Source of the DNA: Azolla pinnata
Lineage: Eukaryota > Streptophyta > Polypodiopsida > Salviniales > Salviniaceae
Assembly (NCBI GenBank): GCA_037176905.1
Contig: JBBBWG010002781.1
Span: 35,112-99,111 of the forward strand
DNA length: 64,000 bases
Reading direction: 5' to 3'
Program-made: the position numbers and the translations under genes
Part shown: one piece after another, positions 39,084 to 49,896 of the stretch
Layout of the letters: every line of letters begins with the position of its first letter
Position numbering within the stretch: position 1 is the stretch's first letter
The notes under the pieces: generated by a model
Told to the model about the DNA's origin: nothing
The model's database searches: none
Seen by the model: only the letters and a program-made list of their open reading frames with translations

Positions 39084-42000
39084 TGAGAGCAAGGAAAAAG
39101 ATGCAGTCCAACACAAGATTTTTAGAAGATAAAGCAATAATCCGACTATCACAGCTAGCTAAAGCATGGCCAAGATATATAGGATTTTACCATTGAATCA
39201 TCACAAATGAGTCATTTAGTCAAGGTAGCTGTAGACTAATGGTCCACTATTGTTCCTTTGGTTACATTAAAAGTACTTACGGAAGACAGTGTACTTCTAA
39301 AGAAAGCATCATGTTTTCGGTGGGCTTTGAAAATTTCTTTGGCATCATCGTAGGGTAAGGTTTGGAGAAGAATGATTGAGATTGATATCCCCAATTTTGA
39401 TCCCAATTGAATACAATGCATTTTCCAATCACTTCCCAAGTGACAGGGGATTAAACTAGCTTGTCTGCTCTCCTATACTCTTTGGACAAAACAAAAATGA
39501 CAGTAAAGGGTGGCACTCATTTAATGAAAGGAATGAAGAATAGAAAGTGCAATCCCCATATGTAGTCGATTATGAGCTAAATCCACAGTTAGAAACAGAT
39601 GTTCAGCTGATAGAGGTGCACAGAAATCAAGTTATCATGGAACAGTGGATGCAAGTTTACAATAAGATCACGATCCTATCATGTGGTTCAATGCTCGACA
39701 CTTTAAAAAATGGTTGAAAAGATCTTTCACGGCGTCAAAGTTACTGTACTCTGATAGCAAGTAATGGGGCAAGTCTCTAGCTCAAAGCATGATTTCCAAA
39801 TATCATTCTTGCACCAAACAATACTTTTTCTAAGGCATCGATAGACCCACAAAAGAGTTTCTTCTTGTCAACTATACACTGAGATTATTCATAAAACCTG
39901 AATGCAGGGTGATTTAGAAACTCTTCCATACAGGGGGCAAAGCATGATGATTTAGAACCCTTCCATACTAGGCGAGAGTAATGATCTGAGTTCCAAACCC
40001 TACTAGAGTTTCACCAAGACATCTTTTGAGTTTCTTCGCATCAACTATACACTGAGATTATTCATGAAACTTGAATGTCTAGAAAGGCAGGGTGATTTAG
40101 AACTCTTCCATACTAGGTGAGAATAATGATCGGAGTTCCAAATCCTACTAGAGTTTCACCAAGACATCTTTTGAGTTTCTTCACGTCAACTATACACTGA
40201 GCTTATTCATGAAACCTGAATGCCTAGAAAAGCGAAGGCAAAGCATGATGAGAAGTTGGTTTGCTGATACTCTATGTCCACACATTCCTGTGATGGCAAT
40301 ACTTCAGAAACCATGGAGACTCACGGTCTTTAAGAAGAGATCCAGAAACACAAAGAGATCAAGAATATGTTTCTAACATAAGTATATTGCAGGTGCCTAA
40401 CAAAAGAGAGTGACTAATGCAGGTATGTTAGAGAAGTGAAAATCAGGGAAGGGCATGGAACAATTTTCAGAAGGAAATACTAGTCAATTGTGACGGTTCA
40501 ATTAAAACCATGTCAATAGAACAACAAAACGCAATCTAGAGATTTTCGATCGAGAATACCTGAGGAATCACTGTGAATACAGTTCCATCCTCATGAACCA
40601 GCAACACCTCTTGGCTCCTGTCACGATTCACTCCACCAGGAACATTTAACTGGAAAACCGATGAAAATGTCATCAGGTGACACAAACAATAAACAATCCT
40701 AGACTGACCTTTTGGAGCTTTATAGTCTCGGTTACCAACATTAAAATCCCTTAGAAGTGATGAGGCCAAAAAAGTATGAGAACTCCTGCCAGTCAAGCCA
40801 ATAGAGGACAGGGTCTACATGCAGAAGAAATTGCTATTTTCACATTATTTTCTAGTCCTTTGGCAATGTTCTAGCAGAGATTTCAGTTGAGTATATCCCT
40901 CAATTAAGTTGTAATTAAGTTGTAACACAAGAAGCTTGACTTAAGCCTAGGAAAGTTGAGACGGTTCTTTGTTAACGAGCTTGCATGGTTATAAATAACA
41001 GACTGATTACACTAGTCCTATTGTGCATTAATCCCATATGTATGCTTAAATTAAACACTAACCGTAACCTTTGCCCTTGATATAGTTCGTGACTTGGAGT
41101 CAATCACATAGATTTGTTCAAAATCTAGCACAAAATTCCACGCATCTGCTCTCCTGTTCTTCAAATGCTTCATAAGAAAGATCTGAATAAATGCATAAAA
41201 AAGAGAAATATTCAGCTTAGAAACCGAGCAGTTGAAAATTTGAACTATTGCTTAAATAACATCTCTGATTTCTGGTTGATTAACCTGAGCAATTATGCTG
41301 TTTAGAGTCTGAACACTGTTGAAGAAACATAGCTTAAAACAGATTTTCCCTTCTTTACATCAGATTTCATTTTACATTAAGCTCACAGACATTTTGTATG
41401 CTTTAAGCGAACCAGGAAGATTACTGCTGCAGCTAGAAAATTGAATTGCTAACCTTCATAACTTGTCTTTCATTCTTGACCATCGGAGATCTAAGGGTTT
41501 CGACCGGAAGCTCTGTAGTGCAGAAGTGCTCATAATTGCTTTTTGTCAGACGTACAGGCTGCAAACATTAAGGTAGAAAAGTCATCGTATCATAAAGATC
41601 CAACCCTCTTCAAAGATTTGATTGTTTCTCCATTCATCAAAATGCCACAAAACTTCCCAAATAGAATGCAAGCGTGCATGACATCCAAGGTGAAAAGTTT
41701 TGGACAGATGCACTCACATTCTTTGGCAGTTTTCCATCTACCTTCGGAATGGCATAAATATCTGTATCAGGAGCGGTTACATACATCTGCATTGAAATAC
41801 GGATTTGTTAGCATGCAGACTATCAGAATGTGGAGAGAAAAGAATTCAACTGCATGCAAAGTTTGGTTCTCAGAAAACCCAAATTTCCAACATATGAAGC
41901 ATTTGCACATCAATAAAAGCGGGGGTTTGCACAGAGTGACACACATCAAAGGCACAGATTACTGACTCCATAGAATGCATTAACATGTTTCCCTAATAGA

Positions 42001-42637
42001 AAAGAAGTCATTTTTTTCTTGCTGGACACAAATCAATACCAACCTATGGGGAGGAATCAGATGTTTATTGAGTTTTTCGAAGAGCTCCATTCACATAATT
42101 ACATACTCAGACACACACACACACACACACACCCCGATACATATAATGCATACATACATATACACACACATACATAGGAGAAGGAGATACCTCTCGGAAA
42201 TCATAGACATTGTTATCGGCATCGGGGACTTTGCGGATGAAGAAGTCGCAGTGCTGGAGCGAGAGCTTGTGGAAGTCGTCTTCGTTAATCTTGTAATCGA
42301 CGATCGACTCGGCTGGTTCACCACGAGTGGAGATAAACGTGTCGCTCTCGAGGTATCTTTCCGAGTCGCTACCAGGCCTTCCTCCTCCTCCGCCTCCTCC
42401 GATAACATCATAATCCGTCTCGAAATCCTGCAGGTCTTCTTCGTCATCCTCGCCCTTGTCGTTATCGTCATCGAACTCAATCTCCTCCTCGATATCGAAG
42501 TCATCATCGGCAGCTGCTTCGACAATGAAGCGCCAGCGGGTTCGAGGCTTTGTGGATTGGAACCAGTGGAGCACCGGAGCTGGAGGGGCGAGGAGGGAAA
42601 ACGATGCACTTCCCAGCTGCCCCCTGCGAAGAGCCAT
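38905..42637 (-). CDS. PTAC6: pTAC6 / PAP8, plastid RNA polymerase-associated protein
   Basis: pTAC6 (PAP8) is an essential accessory subunit of the plastid-encoded RNA polymerase and is needed for chloroplast biogenesis. Exons 42191–42637, 41718–41786, 41454–41558, 41063–41182, 40560–40649 and 38905–39021 give 315 residues, against about 328 in Arabidopsis. The N-terminus (MALRRGQLGSASFSLLAPP) looks like a chloroplast transit peptide. It is followed by an acidic stretch rich in D/E and Gly, then the conserved core: FISTRGEPAESIVDYKINED, FHKLSLQHCDFFIRKVPD, YDFREMYVTAPDTDIYAIPK, NFVLDFEQIYVIDSKSRTIS, NVPGGVNRDRSQEVLLVHED and the C-terminal DNYLRSFRDYPISNWF. The last intron (39,022–40,559) is the longest and contains tandem repeats. 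The frame stays open upstream to an ATG at 43,150. I chose ATG 42,637 because it yields a normal transit peptide. Confidence 0.94.
39034..39081. repeat. (CT)n microsatellite at a splice acceptor
   Basis: About 24 CT units, 13 bp inside the last pTAC6 intron from its acceptor at 39,022. On the coding strand it reads as an AG tract, not as a pyrimidine tract. Confidence 0.95.
39855..40240. repeat. Tandem repeat (units ~145–173 bp) in the last pTAC6 intron
   Basis: Three copies of a segment containing AACTATACACTGAG and TTATTCATGAAACCTGAATG start near 39,870, 40,043 and 40,188. Between them TTTAGAACTCTTCCATACTAGG and CTACTAGAGTTTCACCAAGACATC recur. The segment is noncoding and intronic. Confidence 0.85.
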
Positions 42638-43150
42638 GGTGGGCGTCCTTGATTTGCTTGAGGCTGTGGCGTGAAGCAAGGCAGGAATTCTGGGGCTAAG
42701 CCAGCAGAATCCTGAACCAGGGCGGAGCCCTAACCCTAATCCTGACCCTGTCCCCGTTCTTGTTCCTAAACCTGAAGCTGAAGCTGAAGCTGAAGCTGCC
42801 CATGACTCTAATTCTGCACGGGGATTGTGGGCGAGGATGCCGGAGGAGCCAGAGCAGCTGCATTCCATGAAGGTGTTGCATAAACCCATGGCCTTCAAGC
42901 TGAAGCTATCTCCCGCTGCAAAGAAACCAAATACTTTGGATTTGGCCTTTAAACACGAACAAAATCCAAAATCCCAAAATTTGGATGTGGGATTCCAACG
43001 TGGATTTGGATTTGGATTTGGATTCCAACTTGTGTTATGCTTCGGATGTGGGATTCGAACTCGGAACCTGAAAGTTTTGGCCACGGATTGTACCCGAAGA
43101 GCGGCCGAATCGGTAAGGTTTCTGATTGGATTCGAGACTAGAAAGCCCAA
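42638..43150 (-). other. In-frame open stretch upstream of pTAC6
   Basis: The 171 codons between ATG 43,150 and ATG 42,637 contain no stop and are in frame with pTAC6. They code for low-complexity runs (NPNPNPNP; ASASASAS; GLGLGL), produced by ATTTGG, GAAGCT and CCTGA/CCCTAA hexamer-like repeats. This is probably a repeat-rich leader that happens to stay open. An N-terminally extended isoform is possible. Confidence 0.4.
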
Positions 43151-44454
43151 AGAGAGACCAAATCGACCGGTAAGGTTTACGATCGGAGATGATCAAGTTA
43201 AGCTGTGCATCGGCTAGCACTAAGGAATTGCTTAACAAAGCGTAACTGCACAGTCTCTCTCGATGCTATTTTTGTTGTACAAAGCGTTACGTGCACAACG
43301 ATAACCGGTCGAGACATAGTTCTCTCTGATTTCTGAGTCAGGATGAGTATGTGAGGGCTAATTTGGAAGGGACAAGGGTACGAATTTGATATGTTAATTC
43401 TATAGAGAGTGTAAAGCGGGGATGTTGGATCTATGTCGATCAAGATTTTGTCGCTGTGGCATCAAGTAAGCGAGTGCATTTCTCACAATATCCATGGCAT
43501 GATGTGAATCACTACAATAAAACATTGGGGGGATTTCGATCCATCTCACATTGTCGCTTCTTCTGTATTTTTTCTTGCTTGGTAAGATTTAGTTATAGAC
43601 TTTTTTGCGCAAAGCCTAGATGTAAATGGTCCATAGGATCACCCTTCACGAAGATTGGGACTCATAATTCCTACGGGATTTTCTCCACTATCGATTGCAT
43701 AGCTCTTTCCTCTTCTTCTTCTCCCATGTTTTCTGCTCTTCATGTTCATTCAAAGGAAGGATTTGATTGAACAATCACAAATCATTAAGGTATGTTTGGA
43801 TTAATCTAATTTTGCATAGGAACTGGATTCTTTCTAGCCAATGAGGGCAACCCCTTTGACCTAGTAATGGTCCATAATGTTTTCCCAATGTTATTCGGCT
43901 CGACATTAATATGGCTAGAATCTGTCCTAGGAACCAAATTACCAAAAGAATAGTTTACAAGAACCTCTTAGCACAACGTTAACATTCGACATACTACTAA
44001 GAGCTGGCAAGTTCTAATTGCACCAAATTCAAGATTGCAAAGGCTCGGGTCAAAAACATCATGGAGATTCATATTGTACATTATGTATGCATAGAAGTAC
44101 CACTTGTGAATGTATGTACATACATAGCGCTTGTACATATATATATATATATTTACATCTGCTAAAACCGCGCATTGAGCTCAATGCTTATCACCAAGAT
44201 CCACAGCCAAATCGCTTTCTTCGCTTGCTTTAGTTGACATCGATATGTAATCTATGATCTATAGCTATACTTGCATCCAAGCATTAAAAGTTCAATGCTA
44301 TGCCCGAGATATGCAGCCAAACAGTCCATAGTCTACATACTTAGTGCTTGCTCTAGCAGTAGATAGGATGACGGCATGGAAAAGCACCTTCTCCTTACTC
44401 CTCCAACCTTTCAGAATCTTCACGGTCCTTGCACATTGTGACCACACGACTGCT
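43151..44454. other. Spacer between pTAC6 and the CDCA7-like gene
   Basis: No gene is supported over 1.3 kb. A short (AT)n run lies at 44,138–44,151. The word CACTACAATAAAACA at 43,511 resembles a CACTA transposon end, but no partner was found. Confidence 0.4.
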
Positions 44455-47400
44455 TTAGTCATCATCCAAACATAGCACCTCCCCAAGGATCTGACACATC
44501 AGGTTTTAGGTATTCAGCCAATGGCAGTTAGCAAGGACTCTAGTAAACCATTAAAGCCACAAGCAGCTTCAATGATTATTCAAAGGTTTTCTTAGATTAT
44601 TACAGTTACGTACAATGGACCAGAGCTTGTGATTTAGAGACACCAAAGGAGATTTTAAAAAAATATTTACAGTCGTGGGATACTCCATGAGATTTATTTT
44701 CTTGCAAGTATCAATATAGTTGAGTTGATATGAGATTTCGTCCTCAACAACCAAATAGCTCAATGTAAAATTGATGAAGCAATAAATGAGGTACTTCATC
44801 TACATAGAATAGAGACTTTCTGTGCACAATCACTTTGTTTTTTATTTGGAAGAACTTAAATAACTCTGATTCTTCAATCCAGCTAAAAGAGAGGCCGTAA
44901 GTACATACCTCACAATCAGAACCATCTAGATCAATACAATCGGGATCTTTTTCCTTCTCCAACCATGGCTTGAATGCACCAGTAGTGCTGACATGCTGCA
45001 CATCACCAAGGCCCTTGACGTATAAGGTCAGATCTTCCAAAAGAATGTACAAAATTTTGTTATGATGAACCCAATATCATTGCATGCTTTGTTGTAGAGA
45101 ACTAAACTCTTACTTTGTTTACTTCAATTTTAATCTCTCCAGAAGACAGTGGACAGGGACAAAACCAGAAAGGAGAGACAAGCAGAACAACACTGAAGCT
45201 TCAGAAAAATGGATATTTACCTCCAGCCAAAAAAAGAAACCACGCAAAAGACTAAGCTTCTCTTCTGGTGTGGTGCTTGCTCTGAGCCTTGATGCAAAGT
45301 CTGCAGGAAATCACAAGCAAAATATGTACTAAATACTAAAAGAAACAGGTGCGTTTTCAAAAAGTGTCTAGTTGTAAAGCACAAAAAACTGCACATATCA
45401 AAGACCTTTGAATGGCCACTGACAAGGAAAGTTCTTTTCACACAGCTGCACACACCTGGATAGTGGTCGATATAAGCGGAACCCAATCTTGTCGTTCGTA
45501 AATCCAGAGTCTCTACTTCTGTTTCAATAGCCGGGGACATCATTTTGCGACAGCCGACATTAATCCATTTCTGTTTCAACTCAACAGGATCAAAGGGAGC
45601 AGAAAGAATGGCTTTAAGGTTGTGCTCATAAGAATTTCTTGAATTAAAACAAATTGGCACCATCAAGTTTGACAGTCTCCTCTCAATCCTTACTTCACTT
45701 TCACCATTGCCCTTGGGAGAGCTTTTCCTGAAATCTCTATAGGTACCGTACTCACTGACATTGTCACTGTCCTGGAATTGTTGTGAATTTCTCATCTCAT
45801 TGTCATCTCTCTCAGAACATTTCTTTAGGCTCTTCATTGCACTAGAATGCATCTTTGATCTTGTCACCTCACATGTCAGAGTGTGCAGCTCATCATCAAC
45901 TTCAGAATCATTTTCCCTCACATATGACACATGGCTTCCCGCATGCTCTTCTTCTGACCCCTTCGTCTCCAGTGTTTTACCTTGAGATTTATTATCATCC
46001 TTTCTTTCGGTATACTTACTCCCAGCTCGGCCATGGAATGCCATTAAAATCTGAGTCACATCCAATCCTTTCAAGCACGTCATGCTGCTATTAGAGGCAC
46101 TGCCATGTGCATTAGAATCATATGCCTTGTCTCGATTGTGATACTCCATTGATCTCTTTGCTACATCTATCCCTTTCAAACCTGTTTGACTGCTTTTCAT
46201 GGTATTATTGTACATACAAGGATCTATTACTCTACTAAACTTTAAATGTTGATCACAGAAGTCACTGCCAATACCTCGTTTGTGAAAGTAAGTTGGACTT
46301 TCTTTTGCATTTCTATATTCTGAACCCATCGGATTGCTTTTAGTGGCACTATTATTCGAGCATACATTTTTTCCATCTTCTTGATTGTGAGCAGTCGAAC
46401 AATTTCTGGCGTCTACATACTTCATACTCAAGTTGTCACCAGCATCTTGATTGTGAGACGTCAAACTATTTTCCATATTTATATTTTTCATGCTCAAGAT
46501 GTTCCCAACATCTCCACTGTGAGAAGGAATTGAACTACATGTTGCATTCATATCTTTTAAACCAGTTGAATTCCTTTTGATGGCACTACTATTCATGCAA
46601 GAGGCATTACTAATGCCTCGATCATAAGAAGTCATTGAGCTATTTGGTGAGTTTATATCGTTTGAATCCATTGGCTTGCTTTCGTTTACCCTACAATTCG
46701 TCATATTGATGTCCTTTAGACTAATAGAAGCGCTTTTGTTGTCTTTATTATTCATATAAAAGTCACACATATCTCGACTGTTGTATTGATGTCCTCTGCC
46801 GTCCTTTAGACTAATCGAAGAAGTCGAGCTGTTTTTTGTACTGATGTCTTTCAGACTGATTGGGCTGCTTTTGTCGATGTTGTGATTTATGAAAAAATCA
46901 CAACCAGTGTCTTGATTGTGTGAAGACTTCAAGCCCTTTATCATATTGAAGTCCTTTAGACTAATAGGAGTGCTTTTGTTGTCTTTATGGTTCATATAAA
47001 AGTCATCACACATGTCTCTACTGTTGTATTGATGCCCTCTGCTGTCCTTTAGAGTACTGAAGTCTTTCAGACTGATTGGGCTGCTTTTGTTAATGCTGTG
47101 ATTCATGAAAAAATCACAACCAGTGTCTTGATTGTGTGAAGACTTCAAGCCCTTTGTCATACCAATGTCCTTTAGACTAATAGAAGTTCTTTTGTTGTCT
47201 TTATGGTTCATATAAGAGTTATCACCCATATCTCGACTGTTGTATTGACGTCCTGTGTTGTCCTTTAGACTAATATAAGAAGTCGAGCTGGTTTTAGTAC
47301 TGATGTCTTTCAGACTGATTGGGCTGCTTTTGTTGATGCTGTGATTCGTGAAAAAATCACAACCAGTGTCTTGATCCTGAGAAGACTTCCAGCTATTTGG

Positions 47401-48785
47401 CAAATTCACATCTTTTAGCCCAACAGGATTGCCGCTGTCACCACCTACATTGTCACAATCTAGGCCTTGTTTTTCATATGCTGTCGAACCCTTCATACTG
47501 CCTGATCCTTTGAATTCTGTCTTACACCATCCTCTTCCTGATTTTCTTGCACTGATGTCTCGTGGAGATTCCTTGGTTTTCAAATGGATCAAGTAATCAT
47601 GCACATTATCAAAGCCTGCAGCCCTTAATTCACAAAACAAAACTTTTGTTGGCATGAGCCCAAGTTTTGCCCTGCAAAGTCCACAGCTGCAACTGCATTA
47701 ACAGAAAGATAATGAGATTAAAATCAGTAAATAAATAGATGTGAACGATATTACCACAAGTAAAACAATGCATACATCAAGCATGCAGATAACATGTGAA
47801 TATTCCATCGGGGTTTCAAATAAACATAACAAGTTAATAGGGTAACGGAAAGAAAGCAGATAAAGTTATAAGGCTAAATCAGCTAGTTTTGGGGAGTTTG
47901 AACACGAAAAAAAGCGTATTTAGTTTCCAACTATTGAGCAGAAATCAAGTCAAAGATTTAACCAGATCAAAGTGACAACTTTGATAAATTTTACAGACAA
48001 GCAAGCAATATATCATTCTCAGGATTCATACAACAAAACCACTGTTTGATTTCGTACAACAAACGAAGCACAAAAACGAAATGCTTCGGACTTAAACAAG
48101 GGGACAAATCTGCAAGGCAAAACAACAAAAAGAATGCTTTAGGGTTGAACAACAAAAGAAAGCAACCCTACAGGTTTAAACGTAGACAGAACAAATCACT
48201 GTATTAACCATGGATTGGAAATTTCGGATTTGGTATCTGAGGTACATTAGGTTTTTTTCTTTTTCTCTTTCCAACGTGATGAAAAACAAAAGGGGGAGAA
48301 GGAGAGGAGGAAGAAAAAGGGGAGCACCAGTTCTGGCAGGCCGGACCACATCCTCCTCTGCATTTCGGGCAGATCCAGAGGCCGTATCGGAGCTCGACGT
48401 CGAGGTCTTCGCCGTGCCTGGTCCTGAGGCATCTTCTGCAGAAGGCGGAGACGCATCTGCTGCACCAGACCTTCTTGTCGACAGTCTTCTGGCGGCAGAA
48501 GTGGCAGGTGATGCCCAGGGCGGAGTCGTAGGTGTAGGAACCGCGGCACCTCCGGCCTGCATCGCTCCTTCTCTTCTTCTTCTTCTTCTTCCTCTTCCTG
48601 GTCCCGGTCCCGCCGTCTGCCTGGGGAAGGCAAGACCGAGGAGAAGAAGCAGAAGAAGACGCAGGCGAAGATGAAGAAGAAGAAGAAGAAGAAGAAGTCT
48701 GCAGCTCCTGCTTCTGCTTCTGCTTCTGCTTCTGCTCCTTCGCAGCTTTCATGTCGCCATTTCCTGTCTTCTGCGTCTTCTGCAT
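44455..48785 (-). CDS. CDCA7-type zinc-finger (zf-4CXXC_R1) protein with repeat insert
   Basis: CDCA7 proteins recruit and activate the HELLS/DDM1 nucleosome remodeller in DNA methylation maintenance. Exons 48328–48785, 45456–47692, 45221–45300, 44909–44995 and 44455–44490 join in frame to 965 residues. Residues 13–75 are low complexity: (KQ)n, a ten-Ser run, then a Lys/Arg cluster that may be a nuclear signal. The zinc domain spans about 80–195: CHFCRQK (94–100), CSRCVSAFCRRCLRTRHGE, WICPKCRGGC, a six-residue insertion GPACQN, then CSCGLCRAKLGLMPTK and the hallmark GFDNVHDYLIHLK. The ~750-residue exon 2 is polar and holds three tandem ~70–80-residue repeats. The C-terminal exons carry DFASRLRASTTPEEKLSLLR, GFFFWLE and GAFKPWLEKEKDPD. 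Splicing of the first donor was chosen to keep the Cys pattern. Family assignment is firm; the exact ortholog is not. Confidence 0.88.
46700..47410 (-). repeat. Coding tandem repeat in the CDCA7-like gene
   Basis: Three units of about 210–245 bp. Each codes for DTGCDFF-NH-I-KSSPISLKD, then a YNSRDM…MNHKDNK…ISLKD segment and KGLKSSHNQ. The shorter word ISLKD occurs at least nine times and may be the original unit. Units differ in length by loss of a TSSTS-ISLKD segment in the middle copy. Confidence 0.85.
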
Positions 48786-49240
48786 TTCGCCATTTCTCTT
48801 CTTCTTCTGCGTCTTCTTCTTCTTCTTCTTCTTCTTCTTCTTCTTCCGCGTCTTCTACCAAATTACAGATTAACGCCTGGTTTTTGAGATTAATTGATTG
48901 ATTAACGCCAAATCGAGTAGTTGTGAATTCAATCAGCATCGAATTAGATCGTTGATTCAGGCTCGATCGCTCGATTAAAACCAAATTAACGTGTTAATCG
49001 ATTAATTAGATTCTAAAACATACTAACTTCCGTTCACCGAGTGTAGTGAGGGAATCAATTGGGATCGATTAGTGGGAAGCGATTAGGAATAACGTCAATA
49101 CAAGCGGAAAAAATCGGTTGTTGATTTCCAATGGAAGATAATAAGATTAGGCGTTGGTTTGTAATTCGTGATTTCAGTTTCCATTTTTTTTTAATCTTGT
49201 TTATTATAGCTTATTCACGTTGGCTTGAAAATCGTACTTC
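48786..49240. other. 5' flank of the CDCA7-like gene
   Basis: Starts with (TTC)n at 48,797–48,850, then an ATTAAT/ATCGAT-rich stretch (48,870–49,030) with the same word composition as 11,930–12,180. No gene is seen. Confidence 0.45.
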
Positions 49241-49244
49241 AAAT

Positions 49245-49700
49245 GACTTGGGTTCAAATCCAACGCTAGCTTGAAAAAGCAGACTCCATACGACTGCGAT
49301 CAAAATCATAGTCCACATGACTTGGGTTCGAATTTGCCGATGTTTCGAGCTCATACTCCATTCCAACTTGGGTTCGAATCGGATTTGACGTGGGCTTGAA
49401 ATCATGCTCCACATGACCTGGGTTCGAATCCGATGCTGGGCTTGAACTCATACTCCATAGGGCTGACTTGGGTTCGAATCAGAATGTTTTATGCTGGCTT
49501 TGAAATCATATTCCATGCGTCAAATTCGATGATAGCTTGAAATCATACTCCACATGACTTGGGGTTCGAATTCGACGATGGCTTGTTGAAAATCATACGC
49601 CCGATGTCGAATTCGATGATAGCTTGCGATCAAACTCCAATGAATCGGGGATCAGATTCGAGGTATGATCAAGTTGGAATCATACTCCACACTTTGTTCA
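49245..49700 (+). repeat. Degenerate tandem array with Pol III B-box-like cores
   Basis: Repeats of a roughly 50-bp unit: CATACTCCACATGACTTGGGTTCGAATC with variations. The core GGTTCGAATCC or a near match begins at 49,251, 49,325, 49,371, 49,421, 49,471 and 49,563. The copies at 49,251 (GGTTCAAATCC) and 49,421 (GGTTCGAATCC) fit the B-box consensus GGTTCRANNCC exactly. No tRNA cloverleaf or A-box was found in the flanks. It could be a tandemly amplified SINE or tRNA fragment. Confidence 0.6.
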
Positions 49701-49896
49701 AATCCGATCTGATCCTGTGAGGCTTGGAATCACATCCTCAAATTTCGATCCATATGTCAAGTCTTTGGAAGCAATTTCCTTTTGGGTACTTGATTTCCTG
49801 CAATCAATCTCTCATCGCCATCGCCATGGTTTGATCTGTTGATCTGCAGGATATGGTGCCGGCTTCTTCACCACAGACACTGCCAAGCTAAGAGGC

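Noticed and set aside
43505-43530. CACTA transposon end (CACTACAATAAAA)
   Set aside because: No inverted partner, target-site duplication or transposase frame was found near it.
45757-46094. Plus-strand frames inside the CDCA7-like exon
   Set aside because: They are shadows of the minus-strand coding exon.
49245-49700. tRNA genes
   Set aside because: Only B-box-like cores occur; no A-box, anticodon stem or acceptor stem could be matched around any copy.
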